The position numbers and the translations under genes are program-made. A stretch of DNA of 64,000 nt from Ophiosphaerella korrae (taxonomy: Eukaryota > Ascomycota > Dothideomycetes > Pleosporales > Phaeosphaeriaceae). Below the pieces are notes generated by a model, which did no database searches, was not told the DNA's origin, and saw nothing but the letters and a program-made list of their open reading frames with translations. Of the stretch, positions 10,475-21,532 are shown in pieces (positions within the stretch are counted from its first letter, which is position 1; each line of letters opens with the position of its first letter). The stretch spans positions 186,001-250,000 of the forward strand of contig JALNQF010000051.1 in the NCBI GenBank assembly GCA_028456385.1, read 5' to 3'.

Positions 10475-11517
10475 AGTGTTGTCGCGGTTCGAGTCTTTTG
10501 TAAACTGAGTAATTTAGAGGGGGCCTAGAACTATAAGTATCCTTTGGTATAGTAAAAGGCTTGTGAAAGTTGTGTGAGATATTAAGGAGTTTGGGCAAGA
10601 CGTTGTTTTATAGTCGAAGACCTATATGCCAAGTTCAGGCCTACGCATAGCCATTAGGTAACGAGTCTACTCCTTTTTACAGATTTAAGCTTCAGGCTTT
10701 CATCATACAACGGAACTGGAGCATTTTAGCGAATTAATCTATGTTATTGCATAGTAAATCAAACTCTAAGCCACTGCATAGAAAGTATAAATATCCTAGG
10801 GCCTAAAATAGAGATTGAAAGGCAGACACGGCGGCAACTGATTTATGCAGAACCTGAAGTCTGCCTAAAGGGGAGCACTGCATCGAATCAAGTTAAGACA
10901 CACAGGTGAATCTACTAGACTATGTTCCGTGCCACAGTGGTGGTGGCAGGACATTCATGCAGGGACGGAAGCCTTGCATCATAATGTCCTTATGCCATGA
11001 CTTGGGAACAATTCATTCGATCTCAGAGTCATATTGCTGTTCTATACGTCACATGAGCGCGTAGAAAATCATGCAAGCTTCTATTATAGTGCACTGCGTT
11101 GGGCCCATTGGGTGTGGTTTGCGTTTTCTGTTAGGGCACGGAAGATATATGAAACTTTGGCTATATTTACATCTCGTACGGACGCCTCATCTTACAGGAG
11201 TGGAAGAGTGGATCACGTCTACTTTTGGTAATATGATTGGGCCACTGAACACATTCATCAGCATGGCGGTTATCGTTTCTCGCCAGAACGCACCGCACTT
11301 GGAGTATAAATCTTTACCTGAGCCTGCAGTCTCATCTATCACGCTATATTATAACCTTTACAATATTGAAAACAGTCTCACTCTTACTTTTTTTTTTCAC
11401 ACACATCCGAATATAAAGAGCAATCCAAACTCGATCACTAATTCTAAGTTCATAAACCCGCTTAGCAACAGCACAATCATAGATAGACTTACAAGCTTTC
11501 CAGCTTCTAAGACTCAT
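10475..11517. other. Intergenic, AT-richer region
   Basis: Just over 1 kb between a minus-strand gene and a plus-strand relic, so it should contain both promoters. A T-run and TATA-like sequence lie at about 11380-11420. A B-box-like string occurs near 10488, but no tRNA fold can be built around it. No gene is supported. Confidence 0.5.
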
Positions 11518-12177
11518 ATGCCTACTAATAAACCACGTTCTTTTAGTAGCCAGGATCTGCCAGCCGATATCACGTCAAACAGCAAGGATGCTGCGGGCCT
11601 CGACAGGCAACGAGCCGACAGGAGACGGTCACGACTCCGTTTTCTGCATCCAAATACCGTAAAAGACGTTCGCCAATTGCAGTCAATCTCCTTAATTGCT
11701 ATCTTTGAAAATAGGGTTGGTTTCCAAGCAAAGTTCCAAACGCAAACACTTGCTGCATTTCAAGTCCTCGCCGTAATCTCAAAGCTTAACGGCCGCCCAA
11801 ATAACTTAATTAAGTCTATCACTCGACGCCAGAAAACACGAACGAGCTATATTGAAGGACTTAGCATTAAAAAGGCGCTACACCATACCTTCGCAAACCA
11901 TGAAAACGTAACAGTTGAGTAGAAAGACCAATTTATTACATTTGGGCAACTCCAGAGTACAAACCAACGGGAACTTATCCTCAACTTCCTTCGTAATATT
12001 CTCTTCAACATATAGAAGCACACGAAAGATTTAGTCCGAAGAACTAGTCAATTCCAGCAATTTGAGCGATTTGTCCGAAGATCGAGTAACATTGTAGTGC
12101 TAGACAGATCAGGTTACCTAGTGTATTCTTGTACTTTCATATTTGTTCTTTCCTTTATCTTTTATTGTCTGAGTTAA
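11518..12177 (+). pseudogene. Orphan gene relic with two in-frame TAG codons
   Basis: From the ATG at 11518 (MPTNKPRSFSSQDLPADI) one frame of 220 codons runs to a TAA at 12175-12177, interrupted only by TAG at 11920-11922 and 12013-12015. Both can be explained by C-to-T change of CAG or G-to-A change of TGG. The protein is basic (DRQRADRRRSRLRFLHP, SITRRQKTRTSYIEG), and the sequence after the stops still reads as protein (KDQFITFGQLQSTNQREL). Frames further 5' look non-coding. The family is unknown. Confidence 0.45.
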
Positions 12178-12913
12178 AAACATTTATGTATTGCTGTCGC
12201 TCTACGTCTGGTCGAGAGCACATAGTTAAATTTCCGTTAGGCGTCGCACTGTCACATGTCTTCCTCGTAGCAAACGGAAAGAGCAAGATGATCGCGAATA
12301 AGACAAGTCGCAGTGTTCAAAGCTCCGAGCCCTTAGTATAAATTTAACAGTTGTGCTCCTCTTCTATTATCACTTTGTTGTTGCGAATATTCTCACTAGA
12401 CTCAGAAGCGCGCTGACCTATCTTTAAAATTAGGGACTAGAGCGAGATCGGTGTAGGTTTCAGACCGACACTCCTATGCCCCGTACACGAACATTAGTTA
12501 ATCATTTACAGATTCCTGTACGCAAAAAATAGATACCAGATGTCAGAGTCTAGTTTACAGAAAATATGACAAATTAATATAAAAGAAAAAAATATTAGAG
12601 GAAAAAAATTTAGCAGATCATAAACAACATTTCCTCTACATACAAATCGTGGAGCACTCAAATCTCAAATCCTTACTACCACTGGTACGGACGCACACCT
12701 CTCTTTAGTATACACCTAACAAAACATCTTTTTAAGGTCAAAGAGAATTTATAATATCGAAGATCTATTGTAATTCCCCACAAACGCAAACTTCTACAAT
12801 AGTTAGGACTTTCTTTTTGCTTTCGTGCATTGATGCTCACTAAGCTCTAGAGAATCCCACCCAACCCGGCAAATGTGCTCGTCCAACGAGAAGAAATTAT
12901 ACCAAACTCAGTC
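12178..12913. other. AT-rich spacer, nothing recognised
   Basis: About 735 bp with A-runs near 12580-12612 and no frame above 70 codons. No repeat or RNA structure was identified. Confidence 0.5.
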
Positions 12914-13087
12914 ATGCCTAAGCCTGGCCTAAACAGGACTACTCTCGCTAGTATTCTTATTATAATCGTTATTTTGCTCCTAGGATTGTGTCTCTTTGCA
13001 ACTTGTCAAAGGTTTTGTAGGCGAAGGAAAGACAAAGGGAAGGGTAAAAGTCAGGTTCAAGAGGAAAATAACAGGTTAAGAAATTGA
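12914..13087 (+). CDS. Small single-pass membrane protein, hypothetical
   Basis: 57 codons from the ATG at 12914. An Asn/Thr-containing N-terminus (MPKPGLNRTTLA) is followed by one strong transmembrane helix (SILIIIVILLLGLCLFATC) and then a very basic tail (RRRKDKGKGK) ending in TGA. The basic side should stay cytosolic. The TM-plus-basic-tail layout is convincing, but short frames like this also arise by chance and no homologue was recognised. Confidence 0.35.
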   Translation: MPKPGLNRTTLASILIIIVILLLGLCLFATCQRFCRRRKDKGKGKSQVQEENNRLRN

Positions 13088-13135
13088 GATCTGTCTAAAG
13101 CTATATAGAACAATTAGAGTCATTTGCACCTACGC

Positions 13136-13800
13136 TGTCTTTATCGCGTGAGTCCCATATAGGTTCGCCCTCCATGCAGCACATGCCTTAGTGAATCGCT
13201 CAACAACTTTTCTAAACTTCTTGAAGATCTAGAACTCATACTTGCGGAGAAATTTAGATATTTCGTGCTCCAACAAAAACGTCTGATACTCCAAGGTCCC
13301 CGCGACGAATTTAAGGCTTACAGGATCAAAAGTTTTAAATGCTCCGATTCGATTAATTTCAGCGTTCACAACGTTAACAGCCAATTCTCCGCAGAGCCGT
13401 TTAAAGCTTCGAACAATACACCACAATCCTTCAAGTCAATTCCAAGCTTGTCTAACTTGCGTTTCCGTCAAGGGAGAAGACGTATATACAAGTGTTATCC
13501 GTAGAGCACCTTCACAATACCTCTTAAAGCTTTCTTCATCGCAATCTGTCTCATCGTCTTCGTCAACAAATAATTCCTCCTCTTCTGTAAATTCCTCTTC
13601 TTCTGATATGAATGTTTCATGTTCGCTAGCTTCGCTACCATCATCTCTTGCAAAATTGTTGTGCGTGTATGTTAATAAGGACGGTCCCAAAGCAAGCTGA
13701 GTACGAATCGATGACTTTTCAGTGTTACTATATTCAGCTCCAATCTCTGCAACTCGAAGTCCTAGATCTACTCGCTAAACAAGTCTTGATTGTAGTTAAG
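13136..13800 (-). pseudogene. Acidic orphan gene relic with several stops
   Basis: Minus-strand frame readable from about 13800 to 13136, interrupted by a TAG near 13778, a TGA near 13433 and a TAG near 13228. Between the stops it reads as protein: an acidic tract (SEEEEFTEEEELFVDEDDE), then RSFKRLCGELAVNVVN, FLLEHEISKFLRKYEF and VVERFTKACAAWRANLY. The stops fit CAG/TGG to TAG and CGA to TGA changes. The true start is unknown and no family was recognised. Confidence 0.4.
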
Positions 13801-14569
13801 AAAGGGACAGAAGTCGACGTGCTCCTTCTTCTGTTTGTACTAGAAGTTCTTGAGCGGTTTGCTTTCAGAGTTGATGACTCTCGCAGTTCATATAAGCGGG
13901 AGCAGTCAAGGAAGCCATTTTTTAACAGTATTGATAGTCTATTTAATAAAAGAGGTTAAAAAGACGTCTCAAATTGGTTCGTGATTTTGTTGATAAGATA
14001 ATAGTTCAGTTGCACTTGAGGGTAGAGCTTTATACTTCTAGATAAGTTCTTCAGACGCAGCCCCTCTCTACACAGCCCAGAAGTAACCGCCGCTGTCGTG
14101 ATCCGCATGAATATCATGAGACACTAATTCCTAGAATGTCCTACGGCAAGGCGGATATCGCAAGGAAAATTTCTTTAATTCGACAAGAATAACTAAATCC
14201 TTAGCTTGGTCTCAGATCTTTAGGTGGCTCAGTAATTGTGTATAAATATAGATCGTGTATATACAGCCATTGGTTAGAGTAAATTATGCCTTGGCTTATC
14301 GGGCGTCATTTGCCTTGGACTGCAAAGCTGCTGGTCACCGCAGGCACAGAAGTATTAGATAACATTTCTCAAGGTCGACACCTCACCGCCGCAGTGCCAG
14401 GTGCTGCATAAATTCCACGCCGCGAGATATCTCATTTACAGCTAGAAGGTCGGCGATTACCTTCGAAAACGGCGAGGTATATTTCCGATCTAGTTAAGAG
14501 CTCATTATATAAATCAGGCCGAGATAGCACTCGAGATCACTATCAGAGATTTTCATTTGTCCCTACAGA
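13801..14569. other. Spacer within the orphan block
   Basis: About 770 bp with no supportable gene; short AT-rich and mixed sequence. It may include the 5' end of the relic that becomes readable at about 14570. Confidence 0.4.
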
Positions 14570-15535
14570 ATAGCGCAGATTTCTACAATCGAGAACAAAG
14601 GGAATAAGATAACGAGCAGAGCTTCGAGCAAAATTCCTGCCGAAATTCAAACCACAACTATAAGTGCGGCCGATGTCCTAGGAGAGGCAGTAGTAGCAAG
14701 TAAGCTGAGAACATCTAAACTTGCTTGTCTAAGTCGTTAGGCTGTTGTACAGGAACTACTCGACGATAAAGTCTATAGGGAGCCACCGGCTGAATTACCT
14801 AAAGTCCTGAACTCACATCAAGATACCTCACTGGAGACGCAACTGGCAGAGATTACGCAAGAAAGAGTGACTAGAATGAATTTAATAAACCGACGACAGC
14901 CAGCAGGTCACACACAAGTGCAACGCGACCAGAATCTAGCAAAGGAGGAAGTTGACATAGAAACAAAAATTTTCCACTAGGAAGGCCCACAGAGACAACA
15001 AGACCCTACACCAGGTGTTGGCCATATTCCCGAACCAGTAGATGTAGGAGAGATGCAGTGGAACAAGCATTCCAGAAACTCTAGTAGCTCGTCCCAAGAC
15101 TCAACCATAAACAAGGACTTAACACCTCGCTCATTGCGACGCTCTCCACGTCAAGTAAAATCCCGCAATCGAGAAAATAGGATAGTGTCCTGGTTTGACG
15201 AAAGTTTTAAAGATGGTAGAAAGCATTTAATAGGCGAATTGTAGTTTCTAGCGCAGAGGAAGAGGATGAAGATCAAGAATATCCAGAAGCTAAAAAAGAA
15301 CAGCCAAACCAACAAATTTGGCAAGTTAATGAATGATGCTGAAGTTGCTGCACGATACAACGACAAGTTTCCATCCAGTAATGCGGAAACTTTAAGATTG
15401 GCTTTTCGCGACGTGAAAGATGTGGCATCTAAGCTACAAATAAACCGAGCGGGAATAAGTAACATATTGCAATTTGATCAAATCCTTAATCAAATATACA
15501 ACAACGCATTTCTCTTACTTCTTTTAGAAGATTAA
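14570..15535 (+). pseudogene. Orphan gene relic with three in-frame TAG codons
   Basis: A single frame is readable for about 320 codons to a TAA at 15533-15535, broken only by TAG at 14738-14740, 14978-14980 and 15242-15244. Segments such as SLETQLAEITQERVTRM, TPRSLRRSPRQVKSRNR and RLAFRDVKDVASKLQIN look like real protein. The middle is Ser/Arg-rich and the C-terminus helical. Many CAA and CAG codons survive in the same frame, so only a minority of sites were hit. No family was recognised. Confidence 0.45.
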
Positions 15536-15645
15536 AATCCGGAGTCAGATCTCACGAATAATATTAGCAGAATAGGCAGCTGTAAGTAAAGAAAGATGAT
15601 TGATCTAAAGTAAACTAGTGGCTTATGTACAATGCAGCAATCTCA

Positions 15646-16275
15646 TTATTCCCAAATCTGCTCCTCAATATCTCGAATAAATCCCAGGCGCCACGCGCCT
15701 AAAGTAGCTTCTCGTTGTAGCTCCGGTAGCTCCTGCTTGACCGTAGAGGATGTTTCCAAGGACTCAAATTCTCCGGGGATCGAATTCGCCTCAGACTCAT
15801 TTTGAATATCCTGCTATTTATAGTATATTAGTCGACTTCGCTGAGACAGAATAGAAGAACATACGTGATGTCGAAGAACACTATTTATTACCTCCAACTC
15901 TTCCTTCAGACGCGCATTCTCCTCTCAGTGTTCATTGAGAGTATTATATGCTAGATGATTTGCGTCTTGCCACTGCTCAAGATCATATATCAATCTCCAT
16001 ACTTGAGCTTCGAATTCAGTGCAGCGCTCTTCTTACCTTGCGGCGTTTGCTCTAGTCTTGTTGTGGGCCCAGATTTCCCATTCCAAGATCTAAGAGAGTT
16101 GCAGGTAAAGGTTCGGATGTGGTTGCATCATATGGCAATTTGGTAGAGGTAGCATAGCTGGCCAGGCCGGATTCTGGGCAAGCTCGATGCTAGGAATAGG
16201 CTGTTCAATGCCCTCATCCTGACGGCGACGCCAAGTAAGCGATGGTAAGTTATTTTCGCAGGTGAGATGTAACAT
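15646..16275 (-). pseudogene. Orphan coiled-coil gene relic
   Basis: Begins with ATG at 16275 (MLHLTCENNLPSLTWRRRQD). A TAG follows PNLYLQLS, then LEWEIWAHNKTRANAA. After a probable short intron or indel it continues with CTEFEAQVWRLIYDLEQW, a TGA, a coiled-coil segment ENARLKEELEVINSVL, a TAG, and a tail ending IEEQIWE before TAA at 15646-15648. This is a protein of roughly 200 residues with transition-type stops. No family was recognised. Confidence 0.4.
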
Positions 16276-16610
16276 CTTAGTGCGATAAAATATAGAAAGT
16301 GGTAAAGAAGAAGAGTGGTTGCTAGCTGAAAAGAAAGTCCTAAAAGTTTTACTTATACTTTTGCTTCACGCACCCCCCCTTTATTACAAACAACAGTATC
16401 CAGACTACAATTAAGCGCTTCCCTAGACATGGCTAACTATTTCCAGAATTCAGGAACACTTTCCTAGAACCTAGAAACACGTTCTTGAATCTAGCAACAT
16501 AAACCAGGAAACACATTTCCGTATATAAGCTTCCCAACAAAATCCGTTAGATAGCTCAATAGGCGCTCTACGACCAGAATACACCTTTTTAAAAGCAAAA
16601 CAAGGAAAAA

Positions 16611-17737
16611 ATGGTATCTCAATCTATAGGGACTGCATTTCAACGCCTACCAAGACCTCAAGCCCCAACGAAAGCAGCACTACTTGAAAAGTCTATCAAG
16701 AGAGAACCTAGGAAAGATAATAAGAGTGAAGCAGCCTCAACGCTGACATCAGCCACGACAGACAATCCGTAGCAGAAATTCAGACGTCTGGGTGATATAA
16801 TCCAAACCAATCATGTCTAGACGATTTGTAAGCTAAAAGGTCAACCATCCATGTTTAAGGAAACACAGCTTAAACTCAGCCGAAAAGAGATCGAGATTAT
16901 AAAGAAAGTGCAGTCTCATTCAAATATTGCATTGGTTAAGCATAGTTTCGCTTTTAAAGGTTCCCTCTTTCTCCAGTTTGATTATCACCAGTACACCCTT
17001 AAAGAGTTATTAAATGTGCATGTCATCCTCGAGGAACCTCAGATCCGGATGATCGCTAGCTCAGTAGATTATTACCCTACCTAGAAACAGGCAGAAGACT
17101 CATTTTTGCACAGATCTTCTCAGCATTAAAACATCTCACGCGCTATAGCGTTTTGCATAACGCATTGTCGATCGCTACTATTAGGTTCTGCAGCGAAAGT
17201 AGGAGACCAATACTATATCTGTCGATTGGTGGTGTCATTGTAAAGCGCCTACACTAACTATAGGCAGCTAACTTCGAAAACGCATCGAGAACTACCACGC
17301 ACGAGCCAGGTAATGCCGACATAGAGCAGTTAGCCATAGTGCTCCTAGAGTGCATAAGTAATTCGCCTACTCCGCGGCTACAGGACATCGCTTACGTGCG
17401 GCTCCAGCGGAAGAGCAATAGGATTTTTAGGCTCAAAAATGCAGAGAAATAGAGCAAACACAAGCTCCTTATAGATTTCCTGGATAATCTCCTTGTTAAG
17501 AGAGCTTCAGCTACTCTCAGATTCGAGAAGCAGGTGAGAACCATCAGCCCTTGCTCAGAAAGGCCATAGGTATTGACCGGCGCTAAGCACGCATATGTTC
17601 TTCGAGATCCTAATTACAGAATTCTAAAATCTTTTCTAGCATTAATACCACTTAAGTATTTCGCACTTTAGCGTCCCGCAGCGGTTAAGCTTAAGAGCGG
17701 CGCAGCGCAAATAGAACAAGAATAGATACTATGCTAA
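16611..17737 (+). pseudogene. Kinase-like (pseudokinase) gene relic
   Basis: Two exons, 16611-17063 and 17114-17737, separated by a clean 50-nt GT-AG phase-0 intron; about 355 codons with several TAG and one TAA inside. The layout follows the protein kinase fold: a probable N-lobe (FKETQLKLSRKEIEIIKKV, with the hinge-like FLQFDYHQYTLKELL), then FSALKHLTRYSVLHNALSIA, where HRD would normally be HNA, and LYLSIGG in place of DFG. The catalytic motifs are therefore absent even ignoring the stops, and the ancestor was probably already a pseudokinase. The intron being preserved shows it was a real gene. The kinase-fold assignment is moderate. Confidence 0.5.
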
Positions 17738-17871
17738 GAGAAGAGAAGCAAGCATAGCGCTTAGATACTAGCAATGAAAGAGATTTAAATGAGAAGGCCA
17801 ACGATCATTTAATATTCAGTTCACATCAAATATCAGTCTTTGCTTTTTCATTAGTTTAAACGTTATTCATC

Positions 17872-18479
17872 ATGTCATCTAAATCATCCAATACCATTTC
17901 TAAAATCACTTCTACTCAACCTCAGTCTTCGGACCATTTTCCCTTCAACCCTACGATTGCTCCATAGCAGCCAGAATTCGATGCCGCATTCAGCAGCTTC
18001 AACATGAACAGTCTAAAAACACCAAATTTCCCAACAGACATCGAATTCGCCCGACAGAGCTGTATTCCAGATGAGCCCGCCATATTTGACACTGGGTCCA
18101 TAGATCCACCATGTAATCCGACCGAGCAGACAGTATGCGAAGCTACAGTGCCCAAGGCGAGCTTCGATACGTTGCAACAAGACTTAGAAGATGTAGAGAA
18201 TTTATTGAAAGCTTTATAGGACGCCTACCAAGCAAAGGTCCGGCATATTAAACAGTAAGTTTTAGCTTGCAGAATAACTGTCACCATTCTAACCATTCTA
18301 GATTAATAGCTGCCGCGAGCGAGATAACAAATCACATAAGACAGGATGTAGACACTCTAGAGAAATGGATCTACGATATCGTAGGATACCTTGAGTACAA
18401 AGGAGGACAAGGGACTACTAGCTACAGCGACGAGGTTCAGAAGCTCGAAACTAAAAGCAATTACGCAGTTATTAAGTAA
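17872..18479 (+). pseudogene. Orphan coiled-coil gene relic, spliced
   Basis: Exons 17872-18254 and 18302-18479 join across a 47-nt intron with consensus ends (gtaagt and ctag). Two TAG codons interrupt exon 1 (near 17968 and 18218). The protein reads MSSKSSNTISKITSTQPQ, later FDTLQQDLEDVENLLKAL, a heptad-like helix, and in exon 2 ITNHIRQDVDTLEKWIYD, ending in AVIK then TAA. A conserved intron with otherwise good coding sequence shows recent inactivation. No family was recognised. Confidence 0.45.
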
Positions 18480-18618
18480 GCTTACAGCTTGTTAGATGCT
18501 AGGACTTGATAACTGTTTGTTGTTCATTGTTTCCCGTCAACTCTCCTTTATTATGCTCTGGACTGTGTGTTTCTTTAACAGTATATCCGTTTTCACATTC
18601 ATACATTTCCAATACAAA

Positions 18619-18984
18619 ATGTCTACCTCAAATCCAACAACTTACCGTGTTCGATTCATGCATCCTGTCGTTCAATCGATCACCAGGCGTCCTTCTCGCC
18701 TAGAATACCTTTACATAAATATATTTGAACGTCATGTAGAGACATGTGCAGCCTGTAAGCCACTACTATACAGCAGGTACCCACGCCGATGCCGACGTAG
18801 TAGTACTCTCGGGCGGACGATATTGAGCCACTTTAAAGTGCGAATAGATGGCATAATTCGCAGTGTGGGACCCAACCATCGCGGTTGTACGGAACGGGTC
18901 GAAATATCGGGTTCATATCACGCTGTTCTAGCTCTACTACAGCAGGTCTATCCAAGGCAATTGGTCCAGACATCGCGCTGCTAA
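18619..18984 (+). CDS. Hypothetical 121-aa Cys-containing basic protein
   Basis: Intact frame from ATG 18619 (MSTSNPTTYRVRFMHP) to TAA. It has an aromatic helix with a CxxC-type pair (FERHVETCAACKPLLYSRY), an Arg-rich stretch (YPRRCRRSSTLGR) and VRIDGIIRSVGPNHRGC. It follows the coiled-coil relic by 140 bp on the same strand, with AT-rich sequence and TTCC motifs before it. It is one of the few orphan frames in this block without a stop. Function unknown. Confidence 0.4.
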   Translation: MSTSNPTTYRVRFMHPVVQSITRRPSRLEYLYINIFERHVETCAACKPLLYSRYPRRCRRSSTLGRTILSHFKVRIDGIIRSVGPNHRGCTERVEISGSYHAVLALLQQVYPRQLVQTSRC

Positions 18985-19972
18985 AATTCGATCAATGTAC
19001 ATCTAGAACACTTTTGGTTAAAACAACTAGGAATAAAGAATCGTCTAACACAATTCATGCAAGGTAACCAGTAATATTACTAGCTTGACATAAATTCACT
19101 TTTGCTTCGGCTAGCCCGAGGACTTTACGTTTTCGTCCTCTTAGGATATTAGAATTTGCCGTGCAGGTAACAATACAATATCCCATACAGGCATAAAGGA
19201 TGTTTTACCGTAAGGGAGTAATCACTATAAGGCAGTAACCTAGTACGCCCGCGCGGGAGAACATAGAGCGAGGACAACCCTGAAACATCCCGCATACGTA
19301 AGCAGGCCGCATAGGATAACAACCCTCCGTACTAACCAAGCCTTGTAGCAATTCCAGCCGTGCAGTTAGCTTTACCGCGCGGCCTTTAAGTGCGCACGGC
19401 CCTCAGCCCCACACGTAAGAATGTGCCGCGCGGTAATCTCAGGCGTATAGGCTTGCTGAGCGCAGGGCAACTATGTTAACGCGGCTACTATAACCATATA
19501 GGGTATAGCGCTAGGATCCCCGTACGGGATCTTGCTTCTTACAGGGGACAGAGACCTTTCCCATACAGGAGAACGAACCGTGTTTCTACAAGAATCAATC
19601 GCTCGTGCGTTTTTCCGTGCCGTACAGCCCTACTACATTCAAGTCAAAGTAGTCACTCTAGCACGTCGCAAATAACTTCGCACAAATACTATAGTAGCCT
19701 TTAATTTTAAAATTAAGTTCAATTTCTACTTCAAGATCTATATAGAGGTCGCCTTTGCAATATATTCGATACAACTTTACTTTAGACTACATCTCGAGCC
19801 AACCTAATTTTCGTTCTCCCACTCGCTTCAGTCTCATCTAGTTAAAAGACACTATTCTAAAAACAGATATCGTGTAGATTAGATCGGACAGCTTGCCGCG
19901 CATGCCTTTCGAAATCAGGACCGCCACACACTGCGTTAGCGTCAGCTGCGTTCGTTTAGAACCCTGCAGGAA
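18985..19972. other. Intergenic region with inverted repeats
   Basis: Nearly 1 kb between the orphan block and the 3' side of the ferric reductase relic. It contains the 12-bp inverted repeat listed separately and several CCGCGCGG-like islands. The part closest to 19972 may include the decayed end of the ferric reductase relic, which is no longer clearly readable. Confidence 0.45.
19372..19436. repeat. Short inverted repeat, TTACCGCGCGGC arms
   Basis: A perfect 12-bp arm at 19372-19383 pairs with 19425-19436 across a 41-nt loop. GC-rich arms in AT-richer surroundings suggest a small foldback element or a protein-binding palindrome. A related CCGCGCGGTA string recurs near 19250 and 23610. Confidence 0.6.
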
Positions 19973-21532
19973 CTAGTTAGGCTTGCCTGTCACTACCATG
20001 TTTCCAGCTTCTGCGCCCCACTCTCCTTCGATAAACACAGCCATGTCAAGAACGCCTAACAATCGAAACGTCCTTACTTCAGATAACGCCAGTACTGTGC
20101 TTCTACGCCCTATAGAAGATCCCGCTATCTCGTCTAGATACACCAAGTAGACCGTCAAAATCTTCCAGTAGTCGAGCTCATGCAAGGCGTAGAGAAATTC
20201 GTCAGCCCACTGCAGTTAATCTACTGTGTAGTTAGCTGCTGCTGTATATAAGGGGGCAGGAGAAGGGGGGCGGGGGGCAGGGGGTTGCCTACCAGGGTTC
20301 TCGAGGTACCAGAGAAGAGTTAGTCTACGCACGCGGGCGGTCTACTTATTGTACCAGAGGAGCAAATAACGTGTTGTGTCCAATTGCGCCGCAATACCGA
20401 TGCCGCTAGACATAAGAAGAACCTTATCATAATCAGCTAGTGCTTGCGTTTCACTGTCTCGATAAGGCCCATCAATCCTTAGTGAGGAGATTATCTTTAT
20501 GCCGCAAAGCCTGTTCGTGAGTCCCTTGCATATACGCACTAGCAGGACGATAGACTAAACTTTGCCTATAGTGTCGTTCGTAGACCACGCCACCATAAAA
20601 GGGTGCGCCTCAAGGCGTCCTAGACCTAGGCTGCAAATGTACGGTATTGTAAGATATATGTACTAACCCGGGCTTGCTTTCCACGGCCTTTTAATGTCCA
20701 CTTCGATTTTAATGACCTCACCGCCATACTAGCAGGGTGTGTAATAGGTAACGGTGGCTTAGCTATAAAGTCCAGTGCCGAAATTCCTACGTAGGTAGAA
20801 GACTAACCAGATCATTTTCTGCGTAGTAAAAAGACCAGCTGCAACACCAAAGCATACAAGCGTGTATGTATCAGTTTGCCGAATATACAGCCACAATAGC
20901 ACTAGCAATCCGACTGCAAGAGTTAAATGCAAGCGAAGGAAGATCTCGTATCCATGGCGCCTAATGACCAGTAAGGAAAGTAGCACCAGTGCGGATGTAA
21001 CAGCCAGTAGCTCCAACAGTCAGCTTGCAGCTAATTGCATGGTTGTGTGACTTACCGAATAGTCCACGACTCGTGCTGCTCGCTGATAACGAATGAGCTG
21101 GACCCCTCTATGGATGAGGCCTTCTACAACAGATACGCGGCCAATCCACCGATGCACAAGGCTATAATCTGTATAGGAGATCTGGAGGACCTTGTCTAAG
21201 AACCAGTTTAATCTGCCTCCAAAATACAAGCATGTTAGATTTGTGATGCAAAGCTTGGCAAGACGAGAGGACAGCTGGGAACGGCTTTGAACGCCGACAA
21301 TTGACCCAATGACGTTGCCGACAACCAGACAGATGATTGCCAATGCAGCCAGAACCGTCACATCGGAGCTGCCGTTCCATCTGGGTAGCACAAGGGTATA
21401 GATGATCCATTTAGAGATCGTTGAGCAGACATGCTGCCGAGCTTGGACCGTCAAGGTTCGCGACAATGACCAAACGATGATGAGACCAAAGATTGATCCA
21501 TAAACAGGTGAATAGACGAAGGATGGTTCCAT
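19973..21532 (-). pseudogene. Ferric reductase-like (FRE/NOX family) pseudogene
   Basis: Starts at ATG 21532. Exon 1 (to 21056) and exon 2 (from 21010) join across a 45-nt phase-0 intron and encode intact transmembrane segments, with LVHRWIGRVSVVEGLIH holding the heme-ligand-type histidines and IRRHGYEIFLRLHL. From about 20760 onwards several stops occur, but the FAD and NADPH domains stay readable: GGEVIKIEVDIKRPW, the FAD motif HPFMVAWSTNDT, IDGPYRDS, LLMSSGIGIAAQL and FIEGEWGAEAGNM. The family transfers electrons from NADPH across the plasma membrane to Fe(III). The stops are transition-type, so this is a RIP-like pseudogene. A second, truncated family member lies at 51.6 kb. Confidence 0.8.

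Noticed and set aside
10480..10500. tRNA B-box-like string
   Set aside because: No A-box at the right distance and no cloverleaf can be folded.
11518..18479. Alternative genetic code with TAG as sense
   Set aside because: An interior TAA and TGAs also occur, sites fit CAG, TGG and CGA ancestors, and the intact genes of the window follow the standard code (the ferric reductase and HET frames even end or break at TAG).
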